Assembly: GCF_010994035.1 (NCBI RefSeq)
Contig: NZ_WIXN01000019.1
Span: 26,802-90,801 of the forward strand
DNA length: 64,000 nucleotides
Direction of reading: 5' to 3'
From: Virgibacillus aidingensis
GTDB lineage: Bacteria > Bacillota > Bacilli > Bacillales > Amphibacillaceae
A program made the translations under genes and the position numbers. The notes beneath the pieces were generated by a model that was not told the origin of the DNA, searched no databases, and saw only the letters and a program-made list of their open reading frames with translations. Below, piece by piece: positions 43,555-52,310 of this stretch. How positions within the stretch are numbered: position 1 is the first letter of the stretch; the number at the start of each line of letters is the position of its first letter.

Positions 43555-44235
43555 ATGAAATCCAAAAAATTAATGCTTTCTCTAGCAGTTGTTTTGCTTT
43601 TTAGTCTTTCACCTTTTTTAAATAAGTCCGCTTCAGCAGATGACAGAATTTCCATCGGCGTATTTCCAAATGATACGCTATTTCAAGTGGAAAATATGAA
43701 GCCAGGAGATTGGGCACCAAGAACGGTGACCGTGGAAAACAATGGGCAAGAAGCTTTTTCTTATAGCATGCACATTGAAAGTGAAAGTACGGATAAGCTT
43801 TTTAATGAGCTTCTTTTAGAGATCAAAACGCCAGAAATAGAACTGTACACTGGTAAACTTGCGGATTTTGAGAATCTGGAGGAAAGAAACCTGGAACGGG
43901 GAGAAGAAGAGAATCTGGAGCTTACCATTCGGTTTCCAAGTCATTTAGGCAATGAATTTCAGGGGTTAAATACAGCTTTCAATATCATTTTCACGGCAAA
44001 AGGCGATCTTGATGATGCTGCTGTTCAGGTTCCCGGTTTTATAGGAAGTGACGAATATCCGCCTTCTGAAAACGGAAGTTCGCCGGCATTGGGCAGCAGT
44101 GACACCCCTTCACATAGCGGAGGAACACTGCCTCAAACAGCAACTGATATTTTCCTGTTTCTGTTATTGGGAGCTGTATTACTCATTAATGGCATCCTTT
44201 TGTATAAATATAACCAACAAAGAAAGAGAGCGTAA
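43555..44235 (+). CDS. LPXTG-anchored TasA/camelysin-like surface protein
   Basis: A 226-aa protein: signal peptide (1-27), domain with I-G-V-F-P-N-D-T-L-F and M-K-P-G-D-W-A-P-R-T-V-T-V-E-N-N-G, which resembles the TasA/camelysin N-terminal motif, then linker, sortase motif L-P-Q-T-A, hydrophobic stretch and K-Y-N-Q-Q-R-K-R-A tail. It would be linked to the wall by a sortase not in this window, and may anchor or nucleate fibres (inference). ATG 43555 has GAGGAAG 6 bases upstream. 134 bp downstream of sipW. Confidence 0.82.
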   Translation: MKSKKLMLSLAVVLLFSLSPFLNKSASADDRISIGVFPNDTLFQVENMKPGDWAPRTVTVENNGQEAFSYSMHIESESTDKLFNELLLEIKTPEIELYTGKLADFENLEERNLERGEEENLELTIRFPSHLGNEFQGLNTAFNIIFTAKGDLDDAAVQVPGFIGSDEYPPSENGSSPALGSSDTPSHSGGTLPQTATDIFLFLLLGAVLLINGILLYKYNQQRKRA

Positions 44236-44471
44236 AAACCAAGCCTAAAGTTGTGTTTTTACGCTTAAAACATACACGCCTTTTTTTCGACACGGAAAAT
44301 AAATATTTGATAACAAAACTAGTTTTGTTTTGACAAAACAACCCATCCAAAAGGCGTTGCTTATATAGTATGATAGTCATAGTGGTAATTATTTTGATAC
44401 ATATTTAAAAACAGGCAGAAAGTAATGTTTGGCAAAAGTGACGTGAAATAGGAAAACAGGGGGAGTTATTT

Positions 44472-44606
44472 ATGCAGGGGACGGTAAAGCGGGCAGCACT
44501 GGATTGTGAATGGGTCAACTTAATTAAAAGTGCAAAAAATTTGGGGATTACCATGGAAGAGATACGTGAATTTCTGAAAGAAGCTGAAAAAGCAGGGCAT
44601 GAATAA
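44472..44606 (+). CDS. sinI: SinI-family anti-repressor
   Basis: A 44-aa protein whose central part, L-D-C-E-W-V-N-L-I-K-S-A-K-N-L-G and M-E-E-I-R-E-F-L, is the SIN dimerisation domain; the same pattern (L-D-E-E-W-L-K-I-V-Q-E-A) occurs at the SinR C-terminus encoded next. It sequesters SinR by heterodimer formation. Ribosome site GGGGGAG 7 bases upstream. Placed 69 bp before sinR, as in B. subtilis. Confidence 0.88.
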   Translation: MQGTVKRAALDCEWVNLIKSAKNLGITMEEIREFLKEAEKAGHE

Positions 44607-44675
44607 GTTTTTGTATTTAAAATAGTACTCCTCGTCTTCTTTATGGTATAATTTCCGGTGAAAGAAGGTGAGACC

Positions 44676-45008
44676 TTGATCGGTGAAAAGATTAAGCAGC
44701 TGAGGAAGGAAAAGAAAATGTCCATTTCGGAACTGGCGGAAAAAGCCGGTGTAGCAAAATCGTATCTAAGTTCTATTGAACGAAATTTGCAAACAAATCC
44801 ATCGATCCAGTTTATTGAAAAGGTGAGTGCTGTACTGAATGTTTCTGTAAATGAGCTTATCCAGAGTGACAGTGAAAAGATAAATCAGGATGAACTGGAT
44901 GAAGAATGGTTAAAAATAGTGCAGGAAGCAATGGAGTCCGGCGTGTCCAAAGAACAATTCAAGGAATATCTTGAATTTAATAAATGGCGCAGCAGACAAG
45001 GTAACTAA
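44676..45008 (+). CDS. sinR: SinR, biofilm master repressor
   Basis: A 110-aa DNA-binding protein: N-terminal helix-turn-helix I-G-E-K-I-K-Q-L-R-K-E-K-K-M-S-I and S-Y-L-S-S-I-E-R-N-L-Q-T-N-P-S-I-Q-F, nearly identical to B. subtilis SinR, and C-terminal SIN domain (about 74-105). It represses matrix genes such as tasA. TTG 44676 with AAGGTGAGA upstream gives the canonical M-I-G start. In contrast to B. subtilis, sinIR lies downstream of the matrix genes. Confidence 0.95.
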   Translation: MIGEKIKQLRKEKKMSISELAEKAGVAKSYLSSIERNLQTNPSIQFIEKVSAVLNVSVNELIQSDSEKINQDELDEEWLKIVQEAMESGVSKEQFKEYLEFNKWRSRQGN

Positions 45009-45094
45009 ATGAGCCGGGTAAAGCAGAACTATGAGCGGTATTCATACCTCCTTGTACAGCATTTGGAAAGGAATATATCCGGGAGATCAGATTC

Positions 45095-45583
45095 ATGAAG
45101 AAATATCTATATTGGCTCCTGCCGGTTTTTTGGATGGGAGTTATTTTTTATGCTTCAGACCAGCCGTATGAAAAACAGGATATAAAACCATTGCTATCCG
45201 GCGGGCTGGATCTATCGTATTTTGAGCCGCTGATAGACTGGATAAGCTTTACATATAATGGTACATTGGTAAGTGTGGCGACACACGGAGTTGCCGGTTT
45301 TATCGAATTTTTTATCCGCAAAGGTGCTCACGTTGCGGTATTTTTACTGTTGGCCTGCTTTTTTTATATTGCGATAACTAAATCGTCGCAGCTGCCATTT
45401 AAATACGCATTAGCCATTTCATTTTTCGGAACCCTTGCATATGCTATTACTGATGAAGTTCACCAGGGGTTTACTCCAAACCGCACTCCATTTATCGGTG
45501 ATGTAATACTCGATGCAGTTGGTGCGTTTACTGCCGTGATGTTAATTATTGCCATACGGCATTGGAAAAATCGAAATGGATAA
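45095..45583 (+). CDS. VanZ-family membrane protein
   Basis: A 162-aa protein with four hydrophobic segments and the VanZ motifs K-G-A-H-V-A-V-F and D-E-V-H-Q-G-F-T-P-N-R-T-P. VanZ gives low teicoplanin resistance in one system; in most bacteria the role is unknown. Ribosome site GGGAGA. Stands alone. Confidence 0.85.
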   Translation: MKKYLYWLLPVFWMGVIFYASDQPYEKQDIKPLLSGGLDLSYFEPLIDWISFTYNGTLVSVATHGVAGFIEFFIRKGAHVAVFLLLACFFYIAITKSSQLPFKYALAISFFGTLAYAITDEVHQGFTPNRTPFIGDVILDAVGAFTAVMLIIAIRHWKNRNG

Positions 45584-45783
45584 AAATGAGTTGGATGATC
45601 CGGGTGGATTATTTCATTTTCGGATATTTATTTAGTGCCATGTAACTACTTTCTGGGCATCGTTTAGCAGATTTCAATGAAAAAATTGTTTTTGCGACAT
45701 GATTCGACAATAATTTGCGAAGTATTATGATATGGTACTATTTATCTACAGAAATGAAATTATGCGAAAAAGGCGGGAAAATA

Positions 45784-45951
45784 ATGAAGGAGCAGGAATG
45801 GTATAAGGATCTGCTGGCGAAAATGATTACAGAAACAGAGAATCAGAAAATTAATACCGCGGAGGAAATGATTAAAACTTTAGTCAATGAGATCAGTATT
45901 TCAAAAATGGACCATAGCATAAGAGTACAGGCGGAAGCAGCATCAAAATAG
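45784..45951 (+). CDS. Small hypothetical protein
   Basis: 55 aa, helical, charged (M-K-E-Q-E-W-Y-K-D-L-L start), ATG preceded by AAAGGCGGG. No family recognised. 42 bp upstream of nagA and in the same direction, so possibly co-transcribed. Confidence 0.55.
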   Translation: MKEQEWYKDLLAKMITETENQKINTAEEMIKTLVNEISISKMDHSIRVQAEAASK

Positions 45952-45993
45952 GATACAATAGAAATTGAGAACCTTGAATAAGGATGATTAAAC

Positions 45994-47169
45994 ATGGAAA
46001 CAGCCACACCACTTTATATAAAACATGCAACTATTTATTCAACTGAAAAGGTAATACAGGATGGGTTTGTTCTAATAGAGGATGGCCGGATTACAAAGAT
46101 CAATTCCGCTGAAATCACCCCTTTACCTGAGCATACGCAGGCTATCGATGGAACAGGCCTATGTTTGATTCCCGGATTCATTGATGGACACATACACGGG
46201 GCAAATGGTGCAGACGTAATGGATGCAACAGAGGAAGCACTGGATGCAATCGCCCGTGTACTCCCTGAGGAAGGAACGACCAGCTTTCTGGCAACAACGA
46301 TAACCCAGGCACCGGAAAATATTGAAGCTGCTTTGGAAAATACAGCGGCATACCATTCCGGAATAGGACAGGCCGAAATGCTCGGGGTTCATCTGGAGGG
46401 ACCTTTTATTGAAAAAAACAAAGCTGGTGCTCAGCCGCTGGAATACATTATGGAACCGGATCTGGAACAATTTAAGACATGGCAGCAGTTGTCGGGGAAC
46501 AAAATCAAAACGATTACCATGGCACCCGAACATGATAGAGACGGACGTTTTACAGCATACTTATATGAGAATGGAATTAATGTATCAGCAGGACATACGG
46601 ATGCCGGCTTTTCCGATATGGAGAAGGCGGTCTCGCGGGGGGTGCGCCAGGTTACGCATTTATGCAATGCCATGACAGGTATTCATCATCGGGATATTGG
46701 GGTTGTGGGTGCAGCCTTTTTCCTGGAAGACCTTCGGGCAGAACTGATTGCGGATGGAATTCATGTGTCCCCTGAAATGCTTTCCTTAATTTTTGCCAAC
46801 ATGGGAAGTGAACGTTTATTATTAATTACAGATGCCATGCGGGCAAAATGTCTGGAAAAAGGGAACTATGAACTGGGAGGTCAGCCGGTATCCGTTTCAG
46901 AAGACAGAGCGATTTTGGCGGATGGCACACTGGCTGGGAGCATTTTAAAAATGAATGAAGGTGCAAAGCAAATGTTTCAGCTTCCCGAAGTAACAATGAG
47001 GGACATTGTCCGGATGACTGCAGAAAACCCTGCAAAACAACTCGGGGTGTGGGAAAGAAAGGGCAGTATTGAAGTTGGAAAAGACGCAGATATCCTTTTG
47101 GTAAATGAAGAACTGGATATTAAATATACAATTTGCCGCGGAGCAATTGCTTTCAAGGAGGATTATTAG
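45994..47169 (+). CDS. nagA: N-acetylglucosamine-6-phosphate deacetylase
   Basis: A 391-aa amidohydrolase that converts GlcNAc-6-P to GlcN-6-P and acetate. Motifs: P-G-F-I-D-G-H-I-H-G (metal), H-L-E-G-P-F (metal Glu), S-A-G-H-T-D-A, T-H-L-C-N-A-M and I-T-D-A-M (catalytic Asp). nagB follows 2 bp downstream, giving a complete GlcNAc-6-P to Fru-6-P route. Confidence 0.95.
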   Translation: METATPLYIKHATIYSTEKVIQDGFVLIEDGRITKINSAEITPLPEHTQAIDGTGLCLIPGFIDGHIHGANGADVMDATEEALDAIARVLPEEGTTSFLATTITQAPENIEAALENTAAYHSGIGQAEMLGVHLEGPFIEKNKAGAQPLEYIMEPDLEQFKTWQQLSGNKIKTITMAPEHDRDGRFTAYLYENGINVSAGHTDAGFSDMEKAVSRGVRQVTHLCNAMTGIHHRDIGVVGAAFFLEDLRAELIADGIHVSPEMLSLIFANMGSERLLLITDAMRAKCLEKGNYELGGQPVSVSEDRAILADGTLAGSILKMNEGAKQMFQLPEVTMRDIVRMTAENPAKQLGVWERKGSIEVGKDADILLVNEELDIKYTICRGAIAFKEDY

Positions 47170-47171
47170 AA

Positions 47172-47900
47172 ATGAATATCATTACTGTGAAAGACTATCA
47201 GGAAATGAGTGAGCATGCAGGAAAACTGCTGATTGAAAAAGTGAATTCAAAGCGTAAAACAGTGCTGGGCCTGGCAACAGGGTCGACTCCGGAAGGCCTG
47301 TATGCTTATTTAGTAAAAAAGTATAAAGAGGGAAATGTTTCTTTTGCGGATGTACAAACATTCAATCTGGACGAATATGTCGGGCTGGACGGGGATGATC
47401 CGAACAGTTACATGCATTATATGAAGCATCATTTATTTAACCACATTGACCTTCCGGCACAAAACGCACACTTGCCAAGCGGCACAGCAGAAGACTTAGA
47501 GGAAGAGTGCAATGCGTATGAAAAGAAAATTGAGGATGCGGGAAAGATTGACCTGCAAGTGCTCGGGATCGGTTTGAATGGGCATATCGGTTTTAATGAA
47601 CCCGGTACCTCTTTTAAAAGCAGGACACATATTGTAGAGCTTGATGCGTCAACCCGCCAGGCTAATGCCCGTTTTTTTGATTCAATGGAAGAGGTGCCAA
47701 CTCAGGCGCTAACCATGGGAATAGCATCCATTATGAACAGTAGAGAGATTATGCTGTTGGTGTCCGGGGAAGGCAAAGCGGAAACACTTGTCAAACTCCT
47801 GGAAGGAAGAGTTACCGAAGATTTCCCTGCATCCATTCTGCATGAACATCCAAACGTAACCATTATTGCTGATGAAGCAGCTTACAGCAAAATAAAATAA
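47172..47900 (+). CDS. nagB: Glucosamine-6-phosphate deaminase
   Basis: A 242-aa isomerase/deaminase giving fructose-6-P and ammonia. Motifs: L-A-T-G-S-T-P-E-G-L, F-N-L-D-E-Y-V-G-L, G-I-G-L-N-G-H-I-G-F-N-E-P. ATG 47172 uses AAGGAGG located in the end of nagA. No GntR-type nagR is adjacent. A strong terminator follows. Confidence 0.95.
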   Translation: MNIITVKDYQEMSEHAGKLLIEKVNSKRKTVLGLATGSTPEGLYAYLVKKYKEGNVSFADVQTFNLDEYVGLDGDDPNSYMHYMKHHLFNHIDLPAQNAHLPSGTAEDLEEECNAYEKKIEDAGKIDLQVLGIGLNGHIGFNEPGTSFKSRTHIVELDASTRQANARFFDSMEEVPTQALTMGIASIMNSREIMLLVSGEGKAETLVKLLEGRVTEDFPASILHEHPNVTIIADEAAYSKIK

Positions 47901-47901
47901 T

Positions 47902-47940
47902 AAAAATCGGTCAGCGCCTCAGATGCTGACCGATTTTTAT
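47902..47940. terminator. Strong bidirectional terminator after nagB
   Basis: AAAAATCGGTCAGC (47902-47915) pairs perfectly with GCTGACCGATTTTT (47925-47938). Confidence 0.9.
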
Positions 47941-48141
47941 TAAAAAAACTGCGGAACAGCTCTAGTGTTGCGAAATAACGTAAACACGGTGTGTGACGGT
48001 TTTACCAAACAACTTCACTTTGTAAAAGGTACAGAAACCATTTTAAGCTTTTCACAGGATTTGTCTTCAAGGTCAATTGTTGAGCACATTTTCCGGATTA
48101 CCCATAAAATTGTTTTTGCAAGAAAAGAATCTTCCCGCAGA

Positions 48142-48774
48142 TTACACGTCAATTTCTATATATTTTTTTGCGGTTTGTTTAACTTCTGCCTGGTCGCTTG
48201 TTAAATTGGTGATCCAGACCTGAAATTCTTTTTCTTTGCCGCTTTCCACGTAGACGATGCACTCTACTTTATCCATGTAGTTAATTGTTTCTAAAATATA
48301 TTCGGATTTCCTCAGCTCATTTTCCAGTTTGCCGAGCAAGGTGTAATCAACGGTGATGGAAAAGCCCTGCATGAGCTGTCTTTTGACTACCCCAGTCGTT
48401 TTGATTGCCTGGGAAGTTGTGTTTCCGTATGCGCGGATCAGTCCTCCGGCTCCCAGTTTAATGCCGCCAAAATACCTAGTAACTACCACAGCGGTGTCTT
48501 TGAGTTTTTGCTTTTTCAGCACTTCCAGCATCGGCACGCCCGCAGTTCCACTCGGCTCTCCGTCATCATTTGCTTTTTGAATTTGATCATTTTCTCCAAT
48601 CATATAGGCAGAGCAATTATGTGTGGCATCTGCATGCTTCTTCTTTATTTCCTGAATAAAATGCTGTGCTGCCTCCTCGGTCTCCACACGTCTGACATAT
48701 CCAATAAACCTGGACTTTTGAATAATGATTTCGTCCATTCCTTCCTTTTTTACTGTATAATAAGATTGCAGCAT
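48142..48774 (-). CDS. yvyE: YvyE/YigZ (IMPACT) family protein
   Basis: A 210-aa protein with the UPF0029 signature (N-D-D-G-E-P-S-G-T-A-G-V-P-M and T-R-Y-F-G-G-I-K-L-G-A-G-G-L-I-R-A-Y) and a C-terminal DUF1949 domain. Cytosolic, thought to act on or near ribosomes. Divergent from degS as in B. subtilis. ATG 48774 follows GGAGG. Confidence 0.92.
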   Translation of the reverse strand: MLQSYYTVKKEGMDEIIIQKSRFIGYVRRVETEEAAQHFIQEIKKKHADATHNCSAYMIGENDQIQKANDDGEPSGTAGVPMLEVLKKQKLKDTAVVVTRYFGGIKLGAGGLIRAYGNTTSQAIKTTGVVKRQLMQGFSITVDYTLLGKLENELRKSEYILETINYMDKVECIVYVESGKEKEFQVWITNLTSDQAEVKQTAKKYIEIDV

Positions 48775-48915
48775 TGATATTACCTCCAAATAGTTGCATT
48801 ATAGTATAATAACAGGTACAAAGTAATAGAATAAAAATTCATATAATATGCAGAAAGACCCTATAAAAATATTGTAATTGCCCGTATAATTATATCATAG
48901 GTTGGTGGGAAGACT

Positions 48916-50055
48916 ATGGTGAAAAAAATAAGCGAATCGGCGCTTGATTTTATCATCAACGAGATGATAGAAGTAGTAGAGAACAGTAAGGATGAAATAT
49001 TTAATATCAGTGAAGAAGCGCGTAAAGAACATGAACATCTCATTCGCGAATTAAAAATCACCAAAGTTAAGGTTGCAAAGCATATTGAGGATGGTGATCA
49101 GCTGGAGCAAAAAGTAAGGTATTCCAGACAGCGTTTGGCAGAAGTAAGCAGGTACTTTGATCGCTATACAGAAACAGATGTCCGTGCCGTTTACGAAAGA
49201 ACACATGCTATGCAGACTAAGCTGGCAGTCATGCGCCAGGAAGAAAACGCTTTGCGCGAGAAGCGGGATGACCTGGAAAGAAGGTTAATCTCCTTAAGCC
49301 AGACAATTGAAAGGGCAGAAGGTCTGGCTGGGAAAATATCGGTTATCCTGAATTATTTGCATGATGATTTTAAGCAGGTAAATGAAATGATTGAAGATGC
49401 AAAGGAAAAACAGGAATTTGGCCTGAAAATCATAGAAGCGCAAGAAGAGGAACGCGCAAGGATTTCAAGAGAAATACATGATGGACCGGCACAAATGCTT
49501 GCAAATATTCTGCTTCGATCAGAGCTGGTAGAAATGTCTTTCCGCAAAAAGGACGTTGATCAGGCACTATCCGAAATGAAAAGCGTTCGGAAAATGATTC
49601 GTTCTTCCCTGTACGAAGTCCGGCGGATTATTTACGATCTTAGACCGATGGCGCTGGATGACCTTGGCTTAATACCAACTATCAGAAAATATGTGACAAC
49701 CATGGCAGATTATAATGACACAGAGATTAATTTTACACCGATAGGCGAAGATAAACGGTTAAATCAAAAATATGAAGTAGCATTTTTCCGGCTTATTCAG
49801 GAAGCAGTGCAAAATGCTGTAAAACATGCAGAGTCCACATTAATAGATGTTAAGCTTGAAATAGGCAAAAAAAATTTATCCATGCTCATTAAGGATAATG
49901 GAAAAGGATTTGACCCTACATTAAAACGGGACAAGTCTTTTGGACTGATCGGCATGCGCGAGCGGGTAGAAATGCTGGAAGGAAAATTTAATATTGATTC
50001 GAAGCCGGGTAAAGGTACAATGATCTTTATTCAGGTTCCGTATCAGCATACATAA
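48916..50055 (+). CDS. degS: DegS, cytoplasmic sensor histidine kinase
   Basis: A 379-aa soluble kinase: long N-terminal coiled coil sensor (1-170), HisKA_3 with phospho-accepting H188 in I-S-R-E-I-H-D-G-P-A-Q, HATPase with A-V-Q-N-A-V-K-H-A and I-K-D-N-G-K-G-F-D. Phosphorylates DegU, governing secreted enzymes, competence, motility and biofilm. GGTGGGA upstream of ATG. degU is 140 bp downstream. Confidence 0.95.
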   Translation: MVKKISESALDFIINEMIEVVENSKDEIFNISEEARKEHEHLIRELKITKVKVAKHIEDGDQLEQKVRYSRQRLAEVSRYFDRYTETDVRAVYERTHAMQTKLAVMRQEENALREKRDDLERRLISLSQTIERAEGLAGKISVILNYLHDDFKQVNEMIEDAKEKQEFGLKIIEAQEEERARISREIHDGPAQMLANILLRSELVEMSFRKKDVDQALSEMKSVRKMIRSSLYEVRRIIYDLRPMALDDLGLIPTIRKYVTTMADYNDTEINFTPIGEDKRLNQKYEVAFFRLIQEAVQNAVKHAESTLIDVKLEIGKKNLSMLIKDNGKGFDPTLKRDKSFGLIGMRERVEMLEGKFNIDSKPGKGTMIFIQVPYQHT

Positions 50056-50195
50056 CCTGGAATTGAGCATAAAATACCAATCTATAAATGAAATAATGAT
50101 CCACAAATAAAAAAAGAGAGAAAAAGATAAAAAATTTGCATGATCTATCATCATAGGTTAATAGGAAATAGAATCACGATATGGAGGAAGTACAA

Positions 50196-50885
50196 ATGGC
50201 AGACAAACGCATAGGGATTGTTTTAATTGATGACCATAAATTATTTCGTGAAGGAGTAAAACGCATTCTGGATTTGGAAGAAGATTTTGAAGTGCTTGCT
50301 GAAGGGGATGATGGCTCCGTTGCAGCAAAACTGGTAAAAGAGCATAAGCCAAATGTTGTATTGATGGATATTAACATGCCCAACATAAATGGAGTTCAGG
50401 CTACAGCGGATTTAGTCAGATACTTTCCTGATACGAAAGTGATTATACTATCCATCCATGATGATGAAAGCTATGTCACCCACGCTCTTAAGACGGGGGC
50501 ACAAGGTTATTTGCTGAAGGAAATGGATTCCGAAGCGCTCATTGAGGCGATCAAAGTAGTAAGCGAAGGAGGTTCCTACCTTCACCCGAAAGTCACTCAT
50601 AACTTGGTACTGGAATATCGCCGGCTTGCAAAGGAAAACTTTGTAGTATACGGGGAAAATGGGATGGAGGTTCAAAAACCGCTGCATATCCTGACAAAAA
50701 GAGAGTGCCAGATCTTACAGCTGCTGGCCGATGGAAAGAGCAACCGGGCTGTAGCAGAAACATTATATATTAGTGAAAAAACAGTGAAGAACCATGTCAG
50801 TAACATCCTGCAAAAAATGAATGTAAAAGACAGAACACAAGCCGTCGTCTCCGCCATACGCAAAGGCTGGGTGGAAGTAGGCTAA
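50196..50885 (+). CDS. degU: DegU response regulator
   Basis: A 229-aa NarL-type regulator: receiver with D-D-H, phospho-acceptor D58 (V-L-M-D-I-N-M-P-N) and K108-type G-Y-L-L-K-E; C-terminal LuxR helix-turn-helix [18 protein letters not shown]. Close to B. subtilis DegU throughout. ATG 50196 has GGAGG 8 bases before it. Terminator at 50896. Confidence 0.96.
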   Translation: MADKRIGIVLIDDHKLFREGVKRILDLEEDFEVLAEGDDGSVAAKLVKEHKPNVVLMDINMPNINGVQATADLVRYFPDTKVIILSIHDDESYVTHALKTGAQGYLLKEMDSEALIEAIKVVSEGGSYLHPKVTHNLVLEYRRLAKENFVVYGENGMEVQKPLHILTKRECQILQLLADGKSNRAVAETLYISEKTVKNHVSNILQKMNVKDRTQAVVSAIRKGWVEVG

Positions 50886-50895
50886 GTGAAACTTA

Positions 50896-50929
50896 AAAAA
50901 GCTGCTGAGCGACGCTCAGCAGCTTTTTG
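50896..50929. terminator. Strong terminator after degU
   Basis: AAAAAGCTGCTGAGC (50896-50910) pairs with GCTCAGCAGCTTTTT (50914-50928). Confidence 0.9.
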
Positions 50930-50931
50930 CT

Positions 50932-51070
50932 AATCGATCGAGCCGCCCGCCAAATCGATCGAGCCGCCCGCCAAATCGATCGAGCCGCCCGCCAAATCGA
51001 TCGAGCCGCCCGCCAAATCGATCGAGCCGCCCGCCAAATCGATCGAGCCGCCCGCCAAATCGATCGAGCC
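50932..51070. repeat. GC-rich 21-bp tandem repeat, 6.5 units
   Basis: Unit AAATCGATCGAGCCGCCCGCC (given here as AAATCGATCGAG + CCGCCCGCC) is repeated six times without change plus a seventh ATCGATCGAGCC. It starts 3 bases after the degU terminator. The unit contains the palindrome ATCGAT/CGATCG and is far richer in GC than its surroundings. Both strands are open for 60 codons because the period is a multiple of three, but no gene is supported. Confidence 0.95.
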
Positions 51071-51309
51071 CAACCGCTCAGTAAAGAAATCATCATGACA
51101 ATAACTTAAACTGTTACAACGCTATATAGCAAAAATGATTCCAAATAAAGTAAAAAAACGGAGATCTCAAATCCCTTCATCGAAAAGCACGATTTTTCCA
51201 GCGTCACTACAAGTGCATTTTTTCATCGTTTCCTGTAAAATAATAGCTGACTAGCTTACTATACGAAATCATATAAATAATGACAATTTTTATATAGAGG
51301 TGAAGAATG

Positions 51310-52152
51310 ATGAAAGTTGCTGTAATGACGGACAGCACTGCATATATTCCCGCGGATGTCAGGGAAAAGCACGGGATTCACATGGTCCCCTTGAGTGTCG
51401 TATTTGAAGATGAGTCATTCAGGGAAGAGCTGGATATTACAACAGAAGGATTCTATCAAAAAATGAAAGAATCCAAAAATCTGCCTAAAACTTCCCAGCC
51501 GTCTGTAGGTGATGTAGCAAAGAAGTTCGAGGAACTCTCCAAGGAATATGATGCAGTAATTTCTGTACATTTATCCAGCGGAATAAGCGGTACATACCAG
51601 GCAGTCGTGAGTGCAGGGGAAATGGTGGAGGATATTGAGGTGCATCCCTATGATTCCGAGATCAGCTGTATGGCACAGGGGTTTTATGCACTGGAAGCGG
51701 CAGAGCTGGCGAAAGCAGGTAAAACACCGGAGGAAATTATAAAGCGCCTGGATGAAATGAAACGGAGTGTGCGCGCGTATTTCATGGTGGATGATTTAAC
51801 GAACCTGCAGCGCGGCGGCAGGCTCAGCAGTACCCAGGCAATGGTTGGCGGCCTGCTTCAAATAAAGCCTGTCCTTCATTTTGTCGATAAAGTAATTGTA
51901 CCTTTTGAAAAAATACGCACCCGGAAAAAAGCAATTAACCGGATTATGGGTTTGCTGGAGGAGGAAGCAGCAAAAGGTCATGATCTTAGAGTCGTATTTA
52001 TACATGGAAATGACAAAGATTCTGCTGCAGAGCTTGAAAAGGAATTTTTAGAGAAATACCCGGATATGGATACTTCCATCAGCTATTTTGGACCAGTGAT
52101 CGGCACCCACGTTGGCCAGGGGGCTCTGGGAGTCTGCTGGCATGTAAAATAG
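51310..52152 (+). CDS. DegV/FakB-family fatty-acid-binding protein
   Basis: A 280-aa DegV fold protein that binds a fatty acid for phosphorylation by FakA. Motifs: M-T-D-S-T-A-Y-I-P, L-S-S-G-I-S-G-T-Y-Q and G-G-R-L-S at the lipid pocket, G-P-V-I-G-T-H-V-G near the end. The corresponding gene (yviA) sits here in B. subtilis. ATG 51310 has GAGGTGA 6 bases upstream. Confidence 0.92.
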   Translation: MKVAVMTDSTAYIPADVREKHGIHMVPLSVVFEDESFREELDITTEGFYQKMKESKNLPKTSQPSVGDVAKKFEELSKEYDAVISVHLSSGISGTYQAVVSAGEMVEDIEVHPYDSEISCMAQGFYALEAAELAKAGKTPEEIIKRLDEMKRSVRAYFMVDDLTNLQRGGRLSSTQAMVGGLLQIKPVLHFVDKVIVPFEKIRTRKKAINRIMGLLEEEAAKGHDLRVVFIHGNDKDSAAELEKEFLEKYPDMDTSISYFGPVIGTHVGQGALGVCWHVK

Positions 52153-52310
52153 AGATTTCCGCAACAAAGTATAGGTAATAATAGACGAAATTCCTATTCG
52201 TTGTTTTACAAGTCTATCAAAGCCTATTAAGCCGGAAATAGCACTTTAGGAGGCATGGATATTTGACACATCCCGGCCTCCAATGCTTCTGGAAATGAGG
52301 AGGAAATCCT

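Noticed and set aside
50893..51109. 60-67-codon ORFs across the 21-bp tandem repeat
   Set aside because: Open on both strands only because the period is divisible by three; no translation signals.
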